Below, piece after piece: positions 46,636 through 59,399 of a stretch of 64,000 nt of DNA. Within the stretch, counting starts at the first letter, position 1, and each line of letters starts with the position of its first letter. Under the pieces are notes generated by a model, which saw nothing but the letters and a program-made list of their open reading frames with translations, made no database searches and was not told the origin of the DNA. The DNA is from Epiperipatus broadwayi. Its lineage: Eukaryota; Onychophora; Udeonychophora; Euonychophora; Peripatidae. Location of the stretch: the NCBI GenBank assembly GCA_028023455.1, contig JAQFVV010012490.1:2236001-2300000 (forward strand), written 5' to 3'. Position numbers and translations under genes: made by a program.

Positions 46636-46990
46636 CTATAATTATGACACAGAGTATGGGAAATAAATGATTCAAGGTCATGGAAAATAACCACAGTCAC
46701 ACATGCTGATGCGTCAGAACCCGGGGGAAAAATAATACATATATTTTTGCCAACATGTATTCAGTTCAGGGCTGTGGAAAATAATTTGACAGGTCCCACG
46801 ATTGGGTGTCCATAACCTGGGAAAAAAAATATTGTACATATATTATAGTCTTGATGTTCAGTTAGTTCAGGTTTGGGGAGAATAATGGTGGCCCCATACT
46901 TGGGCATCCAGATCACAGGAAAAAAATACCTATGTAATGGTAAAAATCGTACATCCATGCAACAAAATCCAGAACGCAGGTAAAAAATAC
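46636..46990. repeat. Degenerate ~95-bp tandem repeats
   Basis: Read on minus, three to four units begin 'cctg/cagg-tt-tgg/gac' and continue with a 'ccaagtatggggcc' or 'ccaatcgtgggacc' word, 'ttattttcc/ttattctcc', a 'c-ctgaact/accttgaa' word and an AT-rich 'tatatgtac-atatttttt' end. The 99-codon minus frame at 47060-46761 is this repeat read through. Confidence 0.65.
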
Positions 46991-47280
46991 TAAAGCTGAT
47001 TGAATCTAGATGGCAAGATGCAGAATCTGACCAATGTTCAAACATTTCACCCCTGCTCAAAAATCTAATACCCTATGGATGACATTTCCCAAGTTACACA
47101 TGCATTCAATCTAACCACAGTCCAGCAGTCATATCAGAGTGAAATAAGAGACTCATAAAATAACTAAATTAATACTGAATTAGTTGGATATTTAACCATG
47201 ACTAAGAGAACTGCTATCATATTAAGGATTAATTGCTAAATCTAATAGAGTAGTCTTTATATATATATATTGTGCCCTTT
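46925..47280 (+). repeat. Large inverted repeat, segment B
   Basis: This is the reverse complement of arm A 45.66-46.0 kb. Shared words include 'ccctatggatgacatt' against 'aatgtcatccataggg' and 'ccagcagtcatatca' against 'gactgctgg'. Matching weakens after about 47.28 kb. Confidence 0.8.
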
Positions 47281-50200
47281 TCTATAGGTCAGTAATAGTT
47301 CATAACAGTCAATTACTAAAAATTTTAAATTTTAGAATATGTTGTTTTAATATGTTAATTATATTTTGTCAATTATGTTATAAAGTACAATTTGAAGCTA
47401 AGAAAATACGTAGTATATAAAATTATAGCGAATCATTTAAAAGTAGTTAAGTAAAGCTTAAAATATTGTTGCATATGGTTGCAAAAGCTGGCCATAATAA
47501 ATAACTCAGCTACAAATATTTAAAAGTATGTTTAATAAGCTCAATTTTAATAGTCTTAAACGTATAGATAAATAAATGTTATACAGTATTTAAATTTATA
47601 AACTATGTTTAATAATCAAAATTAATATCGTATATTTTAAAAATTAGTTTTGTGATGGTGAAGGTTATATCTAATTCTATATTTTCTAAATTGTTTTCCC
47701 AAATTTTTATAATTATTTTATTTAATATAATAAGTGTATCAATTTTATAAATCTGGCAAAGAAATAGATTAAAAATCGTCTGTCAAAGTTATTGATCATG
47801 TGACTTGTATAATGCATACTTTCACACACACTGCTTGTTTGAATTAATAACCAAGTTTGAAATATTTTAAAAGTTATATTATAGAATTAGATGGAATTAT
47901 TGCCTATCATAAAAGCAAATAATAATAAATATTAAGTTAACTATCGTATGTAATGTTTTAAATAATGTAATAAAGACGAATACAGTTAATAAAAAAAAAT
48001 TTAAATATTTTGTTTAAATAAAACTAGATAAATTGAATATTAAGAATGGAATAAGTTATTAAAATTATTTTAAGTTATTTTAAATGATTAAATAATTTTG
48101 ATAAAGTAATAATTGATTTAAAAGTGATGTTTTAAATAATATTTTAAGTTCATTATATCATAATTTCTATTTTGAAATTCAATTCTGTAAAAAAAATTGA
48201 AAATATATAAATTTCTTCTCAAGCTAAAAGTAAGAATTAACCAATAGGATAAGGTATTCTTAAAGACTATAAATATGAATTGCATGGGGGGGGGGTATCA
48301 GAGGAGATTTAATAATGTATTGAAACCAGAGAAAGGTATATTAGCAGCTATCAAAGAGATAGTATTTTTTAAATTTTTATTTTAGTCAATTCTTAATACT
48401 TTCTTATAGTTTTATTTGCAAAAACTAATTGATATTTTTAAAAGTATTTTGCAAAAGAGAGTTTAAAAAATAATATTTGGGAACATCGTGAAAATGATTT
48501 GCTAGTTTTTTAAAGTACTTACCAGGATTATTTTATCTGAAATTTGACCTAAACTTCGCAATGAAAAGATGGATATACTGTGGAATAAAATGGATATAAA
48601 TTCTAATAATATAAAAATGTTTTTGGAATATTTTGATACAGCTTTATTAATGCTTCACCGGAGAACTGTTCTAGTGCATAAAACCCTCAGTTCGGACATT
48701 ATACGAAGTCTTAAAAAAAAATGTATTGAGACGTATTATTTATAAGTTTATCCAAGATTTATTTTTTTTAAAAAATAATAATAAGACAATTATATCTTAT
48801 GAATCGTTTTATATAATATTATATCAAAAGGAGTAAAATGTTATATCCTTTCTGAAGGTAACATTTTTTAAAAAAAATATTTTCAAGAGTTAAAGAAAGA
48901 ACCCAGGAGAATATGTTACTGAAGCATTTTTTGATATTAAAACCTCCAGTCTTAGAATTTTTTAAAATGTATTTAGAAAACATTTGTTTAAAAGTTTTTT
49001 TAAAAAGGTGATACATAAAAAAAAATATCAAACAAAAGTTTAAATGTATTATTATACGGTATATAAAGTTTAAATGTATTAAGAAGGAAACTTATATAAA
49101 AAAAGGTGAACATATAGTTGAATAAAAAATGGATCCATGGAAATATTGTAAAAAAGTTTACCGAATATTTTTAAAGTTAAGCTAGATGGAGTGATGCATC
49201 AGATATGCCGCAGAGAATATTGGCTGAGAATATTGAAGAAATTTCACGGGATTAATTAATATTATGATTTAATAATTATCGTCTTAAATACTAAAACCAA
49301 GGATTATTTTCTATAAATTTTACTAAATGGATTAATATTTATTTTTATTTTTAAACTTTAACGCACTTGGAGGAGAACATTTTAAAACTCTAGAGAAAAT
49401 AATAAACATTTTGGACTTATCAGGAACTATTGTCAAGAAAATATGTAATTATAGTTTTGATTCCTTTTATTTTATTAACCTAGTTTAAATCTAAATTTTT
49501 TTTATAAGATTAGGAAAACATAAAACATTAATTTGTTGATGATATATAAATTTTATAATGGAATAATCTAATAATTTAGATAAGAATACATTTTAAAATA
49601 AAGTGTATGAATGTATATTTCTTTATGTTTGCAATGATCGGTATCTAGTGGATGAAGAAGCCTACTGAATATGATGACCAGATAAAGGTTATTTTGGTAA
49701 TAGTAATAACTATTAATAATTTATAATGTATATTTTGTTTTCTTTAGATCATCTATGGATCGTAAGAATGAAGTGTAAAAGTTTTTTAAATTATATGTAA
49801 TGCATTTTCATACAACATTTTAAAAAACATTATGAGATAGGATTGATTTGAAAATATGCATACAATGATTTTTTTTTTATATTAGTGATATAATCCAACA
49901 TAATAACAAATAATTATGTGATTCTTTTAAAATTTTCATGTTAGGATATTCAAATATTGTCTGATTAGATTGTATATGATTAAACATACAGAATGATGAA
50001 GTAGACAAACTTTTCTTGTGGAACAGTAAGATTGTTTAAATTATCAATGAATTTTATTTATTGTTTTGTAAATGCAGATAGTTATTTATCGATGTAAGAT
50101 GTGGAAAATCTTGAGAAATAATGTTGAGATAGTGGCTTGGAAGTACTTAGTGAACAGGAAACCAAGATGATGTTTTTAAGAAATAAGATATGATAAGGAA

Positions 50201-51959
50201 TAGAAATAATATTTAGTCTTTATGTGGATATCAGCCTAGTTAACAAAGCCCTATGACTGGTACACATTTTATTTGGACAGTGTTTTATACTTCTTTAAAT
50301 ATTTGATGTTCTAATAAAGCTGAAGAAATAGCTTTAACATCGTTCATGTATTAGAGGTTATTAGACAAGTAAAGGTCATACCTCTTTGCACTGTGCCATG
50401 TTTTTTTTTTGAGATATATTATGAGTGATACTCTAGCTTTCTTCCTTAAATCCTATACATCTATTTCACTATCTTTATTTCATGTAACTGCATCGGTTCA
50501 GTAAGATATGTTTAAAAGAAATGATAAATAATTTAGAGCTTAGGTTATGCTATCGTTTTTGCATGAGATTGGTTTATTTGCTTATAAGGAACAGAATTTT
50601 ATAACTTAAAATTGAAGGTCCAATGAATCCTAAAGGAAAGGAAAGAATCATAGAATATATTTTTGAATTTATTTCGGAAATGAAATATAAATTTTGGAAT
50701 AGAGTATCTAAACAAGATATTTTCTTTAAAATGTTAATTATTTTTAAATGCTTTATTTTTTTTTTTTAAGAGAAAAATAAGTATTGCATATTTTTAAAAT
50801 ACAATAATATACAGTAAATGTAGGGAATATGCATAGTATATTTTTTGTTTATTGAATAACAGGAATATATTGATTATTACACTTATATCATACTAAAGTA
50901 AGGCTAAATAAGAATATATTATGATTAGTAAACATCGTGTGATAAAACACTAAAATCTAGTACTGAATTTTGAATGAATATTTTATGTAACATCTTTGAC
51001 TTTGCAAGATGAAAATTTTTTTAATATTTTGAGAAATCCATACTCATTGTAAAGTTAATTTTGTTTTTCTGTAGAATGTTTTCCTATGAATGTTTTAAAA
51101 TAAGCTAGTTTTAATAATATTAAGGATGAAATATTTTGCTAATAAAATAAGTAAATATATTTGCAATAAGTTAACCATAACGAGAAAACAAATGGTAACA
51201 TTTTTATTTTATCTTAAGTCTAAATAAAGATATAACTAAAATATAAATTATTTTTTTTATAACCTAGTAGATAAAAATGTAAGAATAAAATAAGAATATC
51301 CATTGTAAATAGTGTACATAAATTGTTTATTTTATTTGTTGTTGTTAATAAACTTTGTTAACATTTGTTTTCAAAATTTTTGTGTCTGGATTGTTTATTT
51401 CTCCACTCCACTGCATGAAATCACGATATATTCATAACAATTGAAACAAATATATAATTTTGCACAAAAAGATAAATAGAGAATTATATTTAAGAATTTA
51501 AATATTTTATTGGTATTCTTTTAATTAAATAATCATAATTTTATATTATTTTATTGGTCATAAGTCAGTTATCACAATAGTATACTGAATTATATGCTAT
51601 CAGTTGCCACACATCCTTTGTCTATCAGATTATCATATGCTACCATGTATTTATTATATCATTACATGAAGATAAAAGATTATATTAAATTATATTATTT
51701 TATTATGGTAATAAAATTATAATAAAAGAAAAGCTATCCAGTAGTAGTTAAACAATGAAGAATATTATTATTTATTATTATTAGTTTAAGTGTAGTAGAT
51801 TATGACATAAAATCCCTTCTCATATTTTACTACTGTATTTTTATTAACTTAGAGTAAACTTTATGAACCTGAGATTTTATTTGAGCTAGATTATTATAAA
51901 TAGAAGAATAAGATGTAATTATTAACTTAATCTTAATGAGTAGAAGTTATTAAAGTCGT
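47281..51959 (+). other. 4.7-kb strand-skewed segment between B and C
   Basis: Extremely AT-rich, and on the plus strand G clearly exceeds C from about 48.5 to 51.4 kb (G-rich words such as 'gatagtggcttggaag', few C). Such skew is typical of a single retroelement or a long transcribed unit. I find no RT, integrase or terminal repeat. An ending 'tgttaataaactttg' near 51.35 kb includes a poly-A signal. The segment is probably a large old insertion separating B from C. Confidence 0.4.
48544..48741 (+). CDS. Small open frame in the skewed segment
   Basis: A 66-codon open stretch whose first Met is at about 48568. It reads NEKMDILWNKMDINSNNIKM, then FLEYFDTALLMLHRRTVLVH, then KTLSSDIIRS and a Lys run. 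Its amino-acid mix is better balanced than the flanks, but no family is recognised and it is short. It may be an element remnant. Confidence 0.2.
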
Positions 51960-54830
51960 AAGAATACTATGAGTTTGTTATTTGAAATAGTAATAAGGGG
52001 GGATAGTAATCTTATGCCATTGAAGTAGTATCCTGTGGGATATTGGCTCAATGTAATCTATCTTGTCACCTGTATTTTCACTTCAAGTCTCATGAAAATA
52101 TTAAATATTTATTTAATTTATTTTTATAAACTGAACCTTATTCGTATTTTAAATTTGAGCTAGTGAAACATTTTAATTTTAATGCTGAATATTTTATTTA
52201 TTAATTATTAACTGAGCTAGAACCCGTTTTATTTTATATCATATACTATTCTGAAGTGAGGATGCACAAGACCAGATAGAGTTGGATGTAAAATGAATTC
52301 ACGGACAATAAGGACATGAAAACTAGTTATATTTTAAATAATATTAATTTAATAAAGAAAATAAAAGATATTAAAACTAAAATGTACAAAATTATAGTTG
52401 GAACATGAAAGATTACACTCGCAGGGGTTACATAGTTAATGGGATTAGGTTCTACATATTATCTCATTATAAGTGTTTAATAGAAATGATGTGCGGTATT
52501 TGAGTTTATGCCTATATTAATATGCCAAATTTCTAGCTCTTTTGTAGTCTGCTAAATCATATGGAACATATTAGCCAAAGTTATATAACTAATCTAAAAA
52601 TGCTTCTATGGCGTCTAATTATATATAACAGAGTAAATTGAACATATAATTAGGCTCGGAGATATGCAGGTTAGCATGTTAACCTAGATTAGGGTTTATC
52701 CTAATGCTGAATAAGCATTTAATATAAAGGAGAAAAAATTGGTTTATTCTAGGTTTTCTTATATACACTATGGCACATATTAAAATATTAATAAAACTAA
52801 AAGGTCAGAATGGGTCATTATTCACAGGCTTCAGCATCAAATGCTCAGTGTCCTAAGAGCAAACGACTTGCTATGAATAAGAACTATAATAGTTTAGGGA
52901 GTTGGATAAGCATTAATATGAATAATCTGGACCGTTGTGTTCCAGTTCTAAAAGAGTTTGCTTTACCCGAACTAAGTGAATAAGTGTGACCTCCACCAGC
53001 AACTATCAAGAAACATTCAGTAAGCAGTTAATATACATAATGTATTTAGTAAGGACACATTCGCAATCTACATAAATATATAATGCATATACGTTGAATT
53101 AACTTAGCATGCCATAAAAATAGATAGTCTATTTGCATATCTATACAAACCAGTTCTCAAATTTAGTATTTCAAATCTACTATTTAGGGACTGCATTAAT
53201 TAGTAACATAGCTTAAGATTATCACCAGCGTTTCTAACATATATAAATCTAAGGAGGATAAAGCATATTTGAGGGGTAATTACTAATAAAACATTATAAA
53301 TATGCTTTGATAATATCTCTATGGCTAGCTCCTATGATGCACAGATTACATATATAGAAAGTTATGATTAATAATTAGAGCTGAGAAAACTACAATTTTA
53401 ACTAGAGCACTACTGATTACTATAATATTAATTCACAAAATTAATCAGTAAAACAATAACATGATCTCGAAACAGCAAGTGGAAAAGTAATAATTCAATT
53501 ATTTAATATTTATTATCAAGAAGATTTGAAATTATCTTCGCAGAGGAATAGGCTAAAATTATATATATATACTTGCAGTTTTGAGGCATTTGGCATATCA
53601 AACACATGTAATATTAAAATGACAAAATTATAAAATAAATTGAATAGATCAAAATAGACATAACAGACCACAGAAAATTATATATATAGTTTAAAGTAGA
53701 TTATTAGAACTTTTACATTTTAGAAGAGAATTTTCCATTATAAACTTTACGTTCAGATAAGATCGAGTTTTACAGAAATTAGTGTTTAAAAAGGTTTCTT
53801 TACAGATTTTAAAAAATGGATTTATAAAAGTAGATTTGATAAATATCTAGCTTTAAATAGATAGTTGGAAGTTACAGTTTATGAAAACAGAGCTCTGCAG
53901 AAATTTATCAAGTTATCAGTTGTCTTCATTGCAGTTTCAGGCACATGGGGATGATACAGTTGATACTCTTCTTTGATGGTTTGACATTCATCGAGATTCT
54001 TCTACCATGGGGCTGCTTTGCTGAGGTATAATTCATATTTTGCAGGACCATGCTTCCATTCCTGGCAAAAACGAGATGTAAGCGATTGCCTATCTACCCT
54101 ACCATTTCAAAGGTAAAATGTGCATGGGTTCTGCTTAGAACTCAATTATAATATATATGACTAATCTTTCGGCTACAAATTTGAACTATTTATATTTTTC
54201 TTAATTCTGACCACCTGGTTGTTTACAAGCTTGACCGCAGTTGGAAAGGCCATTAACTCATTTTAGAAAAACATATTTAATTACTAAACTAATTTTAATT
54301 CTATTTTTCTACCTTTTTCTCCCCTGGTTTATTATTACCAGTCGACTGCATTTTGTTTACAACTTTATAAAATTCTGAAAATTATTATTAAAATTTTGGA
54401 TTTATAAAATTAGACTCATGCTATATTAAGACAACTATAGTGGGCTAATTAAAAGTTGTTTACAACTAAAACTAAAAGCTGCATTTATAATTAGTATAAA
54501 CCTAATTCTATCACTATATATGTAAACTGGTCCCATCGGGAATGCATTTATATATATGCGATTTTAATAAAATAAACCAAAAAATTGACTAATAATTTTG
54601 ATTAATTTATCTTTTAAACTCACAATCTTTTAAAATGAACATATATCTGTAATATATACATATACTATTTTAATTACAGACTTAGCACTCACATATATAT
54701 GTGCAATCTTGCATATATAGTAATTTAAGATTGTTTAGATGGGTACTCCAAGAAGGTTTAAATCTGGCATATATATAGATGTGAGGGTAAAATACGTGAA
54801 ACAGACAGGTGGTTGAAACTTACTGTTTCA
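51960..54830 (+). repeat. Large inverted repeat, arm C (decayed)
   Basis: The reverse complement of arm A. It reads cleanly from about 52.2 kb, and its first 250 bp also resemble segment B. It ends in the same 'tgaaac-5nt-gtttca' hairpin (54813-54830). Many CpGs of arm A appear here as TpG/CpA, and the region matching the 98-codon frame is broken. It is therefore an older or unconstrained copy. Confidence 0.85.
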
Positions 54831-55430
54831 ATATAAAATTCAAATATTCTTTAAATATATTATTACAATTATTTAATTGTATCAAATTATTATTTAAAAC
54901 AATGCATGAACAAAATTGCAATAATGCAGAAGCAACTGCTGCACTATGCAAATTGTCCAAAAAATATACCCATCTCCATTCAAACAAAAAAACTTATACA
55001 ATTTCTCCCTTACATACAATAAATTTTTATACAAGAATTGACCATAACTATCATTATTATTCATTATAACAATCTTCTTAAAAAAAAATCCAATTTTTTT
55101 TTAATATTAGCTACTTTTTTCAATAGTAGCCAATTTGTAAGACTGATGATATCATAGGATAAAATGTGATAGTGACTCCATGAAAGTACAGTACAATACA
55201 TAAATTATTTATTATATAATAATTATGTATTGGTTGTATAATTAAAATATGATTACTATATTTATCTAATTTTTATTCAATATTCTTGCAAGATAGTCTG
55301 CACTTTAATTTATGAAATAACCAAGGTAAATAAAACATTCATTATAAATAACAAAATAAAGTATCATTCAATATCTTACATAATCAAAAATAGAAAAAAA
55401 GTACATTAATAATAAATTTTAAAATGTATA
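54831..55430. other. AT-rich DNA, nothing recognised
   Basis: The 86-codon plus frame at 54809-55069 starts within the end of arm C and has no motif. Confidence 0.6.
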
Positions 55431-55432
55431 TA

Positions 55433-56760
55433 CACCTGGGTCTCGTTTTACGCTGATTTATTTAACGCGATTTTGAAGTTACGCAATTCATGTTTCTTCT
55501 TAATATTTTTGTATGCGGTTTTCTTTTATGTGTTAACACTGTATTAGATCGGAAGTAGAACTCCGATAATGCGCTATTACTTTAAATAATAAATTTTGCG
55601 CACTTACATCAGATTTAAAGTAATAGCACATTATTGGAATTCGACTTTCATCTTAATAATTTCAATATTTCCAGTGCTTTATAATAGTAAGATTTTATGC
55701 AATAATGAAATTAAAATCATGATTTCCACATTTTATGTACATACATTAAATTTTACAAGATTAGAATGTAAATTTGTTCAAACATTGTGCATGTTAATTT
55801 TGCATTTTAAATCACATTCTGTTTTTGCTTTTTAAAAAAGAACGTAATCAATTATCAATCATTTAGTGTCCACAAGTTTATTTTTAAAAGGTGAGTAGTA
55901 GCAGTGGGCACAATTAAATTTGACAATTAAAAATTAAAATCTGATTTTTAATTGTAATTAACAATTTAAAAATTACTTAAGGCGACCTGAAATTAATGTG
56001 ATGTGAAACGAAATTTGATTTTTAAACAGAATTGAAAATTAAAGACAAAAATAAGAATTTAATTTTTAGTTGTTAGTTTTAATTAAATTTTTCCCAGCAG
56101 TGTAGAAAAAGATAATGAAACAGAAGTGGAACCTGTTCCTTTCACTGCAAAAATGATTCGAGAAGGTCTTCAACTTTCTAATCAGTTGGCAAATTATTTT
56201 TTTATTAATGACACTAATCACGAACGTGCTCTTAAATTCCGAGAGCTAAATGGTTGTATGTCTGGATATCGCGAGCTTCATAAACAATTAATAAAATCAT
56301 CACATTGTCACCAGAAAACCATTAACACAACATGAGAGTGAAGTTGGCGCTAGTTGTATTTCCTCTTGTGAAGAATCTGATTTTTTACCAGTTTGCAAAC
56401 GAACGTTTATCGGCAAATAGCGATAATAATTGAAATGTGTATAAAAAAATGTAAATTATTGTACTGTAAATTATGCATAAAAATATATTGTTTTGAATAA
56501 AATTAAGTATTATAGTTAAAAAAAGTTTGTCTTGTATCAATTTTTTTCAAATTTGAAATTTTTTATTAGTCATATTTTATTTCCTTATTTTTTTTGCACG
56601 AATTTTAAAGTAATTTTACGTTGGTGCTTTGCTTTTCTGCGATTTTTGAAAAATCACAGTCTGTATCCCCCCTTTTTCAAGGTAAGTTACGTCTATTTTT
56701 GTGCGATTTCTTTTGCACGTGTTTTCTGAGGAATCTATCGCGTAAAACGAGACCCAGGTG
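55433..56760. mobile_element. Tigger/pogo-type DNA element, copy 2
   Basis: Left end CACCTGGGTCTCGTTTTACG and right end (reverse complement) identical over those 20 bases, each bordered by TA (55431-55432, 56761-56762). Internally deleted: only the end of the transposase frame remains. A small palindrome (arms about 33 bp, 55555-55587 and 55613-55645) lies in the left part. It is the same family as 30.74-32.03 kb but with better conserved CpGs (tacgc, cgcg). Confidence 0.92.
56126..56335 (+). pseudogene. Tigger/pogo transposase C-terminal remnant
   Basis: 69 codons reading PFTAKMIREGLQLSNQLANY, then NHERALKFRELNGCMSGYRE and LHKQLIKS. The amphipathic pattern with an N-terminal 'R-G-Q-L' helix and a final 'YRELHK' helix fits the tail of Tigger/CENP-B-like transposases, which follows the DDE catalytic core. 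The catalytic part is absent. The following stop and noncoding sequence match copy 1. Confidence 0.65.
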
Positions 56761-56762
56761 TA

Positions 56763-57440
56763 TTAGCTAAAATATATTCACTCAATCAATCTTTGTTCAA
56801 AACTTTGATAAATGTTAATTCTGCCCAAGGCAAAAGTGCTTTTATCATAAATCTAAATTATTTTCATTAAAAAAAAGGAGAGATGGATTATAAAAAATTT
56901 TAAAATCACTTTTATGGGTTAGATATTTACAAAATTTTTGATAACAGGAAATAAAATACATCAAAAATAAATTTAAAATGTATGTTGTGTTAATTTATTC
57001 TTTTTCTACATGGTTCATTTCAATTTAATAAATTGTGACGGGAATATCAATCTCATCCTATGAAAGACTCAAAATGGTGATCATAGATTTAAAAAAATTA
57101 TCTTTTTAAAAAATACAGCAATAAAAATGTTTTTATAATACAGTATATATTGAAGCAATGTATATCTGTATGCAGATATACTTGCTGCATGTTTACTTAA
57201 ATATACCTATCTATTATGGTATATGTATAATTCATTATTAAAACCTGCACACATTAGTAATAGGTTCATGTGTGCATGTACAAGATTGCATCATTTTCCT
57301 AGAGCTAAAAATTAATCATTTAAGTCATGCAATTGCATTTTAAGGAAAGTTATATTTTATAAAAGTTAAAATCAAAGAAAATGTTAAAATATTTTATACA
57401 ATGGGAGAGAGGTAGATAGCTATTAAGGAAGAGAACATAA
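56763..57440. other. AT-rich DNA, nothing recognised
   Basis: No gene or paired repeat is seen. Confidence 0.6.
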
Positions 57441-57454
57441 GTGCCATTGTTCTC

Positions 57455-57790
57455 TATCTACACATCATCATCATCAACCTTTATCAATCCACTGCAGGAT
57501 GAAGGTCTCTCCAAGTTTAATCCATCTTTTCCTATCTTTAGCTTCTCTTCTCCACAACACCCCTGCACACTTTCTTATTTCATCCATCCATCTCACATGT
57601 GGTCTCTTTCTGGGTCTTTTACAATCTCTTGGAATCCCGTTTAAAATTTCAATTGTCCATCTATTATCATCTCTTCTAGCAATATGTCCAGCCCAACTCC
57701 ACTTCAGTCTTAATTTTTTCAATGAGGTCAGTAACACCTGTTTGTTCTCACACATACCATCACTTAAAATAGTTACAACGGAATACCTTT
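57455..57790 (-). pseudogene. RTE-clade LINE 3' end (fragment 2)
   Basis: A 93-codon frame (57755-57474) reads LRLKWSWAGHIARRDDNRWT, then RPRKRPHVRWMDEIRKCAG, and ends ETFILQWIDKG just before the stop. W-GHI-RRDDNRW and RP--RW-D-I--AG are hallmark C-terminal motifs of RTE-type reverse transcriptases. The short 3' end is a (GATGATGAT)-type tail (57464-57475 in reverse complement). 5'-truncated, with the last ~90 codons still open, so it is a fairly young insertion. The plus-strand frames overlapping it are shadows. Confidence 0.88.
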
Positions 57791-59200
57791 AGAGCTTTAA
57801 GGTGTTAAATAGAAAATAAGATACAAATATCAGGAAACCAACTGAGCAATATATGAGGAAGTGAAGAGTTGATGGATAGCAATTAGTGTAATGAGTTTGA
57901 AATTCATTAGACAAACTCACGAGATATAACCCTAGGCATCCCGCAATATATAAAGGCATCAAAAGTGATATTGTTAATTATTATTCCATTATTATCTAGA
58001 ATTACTCTGTTATTATTCGGAATTAGTCTATTACTATTTGCAAAATAATTTTAAAAGATATATTTGTTATGCTGTCTAGAAGATGATGAATAAATTATGT
58101 TAATTGTGCCTATCATCATGAGTGAATAATCAAGTGTCGGCTTCTCCAAGGTCATCGGCAAAGTTGGCGTCCCAAGAAGTTCCATCAAGATATAGTTCAA
58201 GTCATATCCTACCGTCGTAATGCAAGCCCAAAGAGGAATTGATCTACATGTCCACAGAATCCTGAGGTCAGTACTTATTGCCAGTAAAAATGTTTTAATT
58301 TATCCTAATTTATAACTGTAACTTAATTGTATATAATATAAACGAATCTCTAATCTTAAACTCGTCAATATATTTATTAATGTTAAATTTGCTGCCTTAT
58401 TTATTTAAATAATTTTTAAATCTATATAGTTTACAAATGTATTTTATGTATATTACCTTGAATAATGGAGGGAGAATTTCAATTCGTTAAACGTGTTTAC
58501 ATTCATTCCCCCCCCCCCGCTCTCAAAATCCCAAGGGATAGAACGTGCAGAAAAGACGCCAAATTTACTTTTAAATGTAAAAACAATAAAAAGCTGTCTA
58601 ATTCATTTTTTTATGGAAGTTTCTCTTCTTATACCCCATCATGTCAAGGAAAGTTGATCTTCAATTCTTAGAATTATGTACAGAATCAATGAATGGTGTC
58701 GAGCGCATTTTTATTCAATTGAATTTTAGATGTTATTTATCATAGTGCTCTATACGTGTGTGTGACCTAACCTAAGCATTAGAAAATATTATTAATATAC
58801 TCGTAATGAAATAATATATTTTATTTAAATTGTTACTTCACATTTCGCTAGATTGATAATGCTCTTTTGATAAAATAAACGATAGTCTTGTTGTAAATGC
58901 ATGTAATATCTATAATTCAATATTTTACATGTAATAAATAATTTAAATAATATTCTGTAAACTATAGTGCACTACTTATCGGTGCATATTCACGTATCAG
59001 TTATATAATAAAATAATGATTTGCACTATCAGCCTATTTCAGGAGTACATAATTTCTCCAAGGCTTAGATTATAAAATTATTTTAAGAATATAAAATAAT
59101 TATTGTGGATGAGTTTTCTTATTATCAAAATGATTTACATGTGGTTAACCAGGTATGTTTATGATTTCTATATATAAAATAAGTTTTTTTTAATATTTAT
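57791..59200. other. AT-rich DNA, no firm gene
   Basis: A G+C-richer patch at 58130-58275 has an open stretch on minus (about 84 codons, LRILWTCRSIPLWACITTVG) and a near-open one on plus that ends at a GTCAGT donor-like word. Neither gives a recognisable family. A C10 run lies at 58509-58518, and the 68-codon plus frame over it (58465-58671) has no motif. Confidence 0.4.
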
Positions 59201-59216
59201 TCATGTGGGCCGAAGA

Positions 59217-59335
59217 GCTTCATAATTTCTTATATTTTCTATATGAATTAGCGTTCCTGCCTATATATACATGGAAGCTTCGTAATTTCTTACATTTTCT
59301 ACATGTATTAGCGTTTCTTCCTATACATATATATA
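59217..59335. repeat. ~60-bp tandem duplication
   Basis: 'agcttcataatttcttatat' (59216) recurs as 'agcttcgtaatttcttacat' (59275), with 'tgtattagcg/tgaattagcg' and 'cctata-atata' following. The 105-codon plus frame at 59203-59520 spans it. Confidence 0.85.
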
Positions 59336-59399
59336 TATGTGGCAATGATCATATTCTTATTATTCTAAAATATCATATATTTCATATGTGCAGTACATG

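Noticed and set aside
46761-47060. 99-codon minus frame as a Pro-rich protein
   Set aside because: It is a read-through of degenerate ~95-bp tandem repeats.
55895-56103. hAT-like MITE nested in Tigger copy 2
   Set aside because: 'cagtgggcacaatta' and 'cccagcagtg' resemble hAT ends, but I find no 8-bp target duplication and the pairing is weak.
58050-58310. Host exon on either strand
   Set aside because: Both strands have a partly open stretch in a G+C-richer patch, but there are no recognisable motifs and no consistent splice pair.
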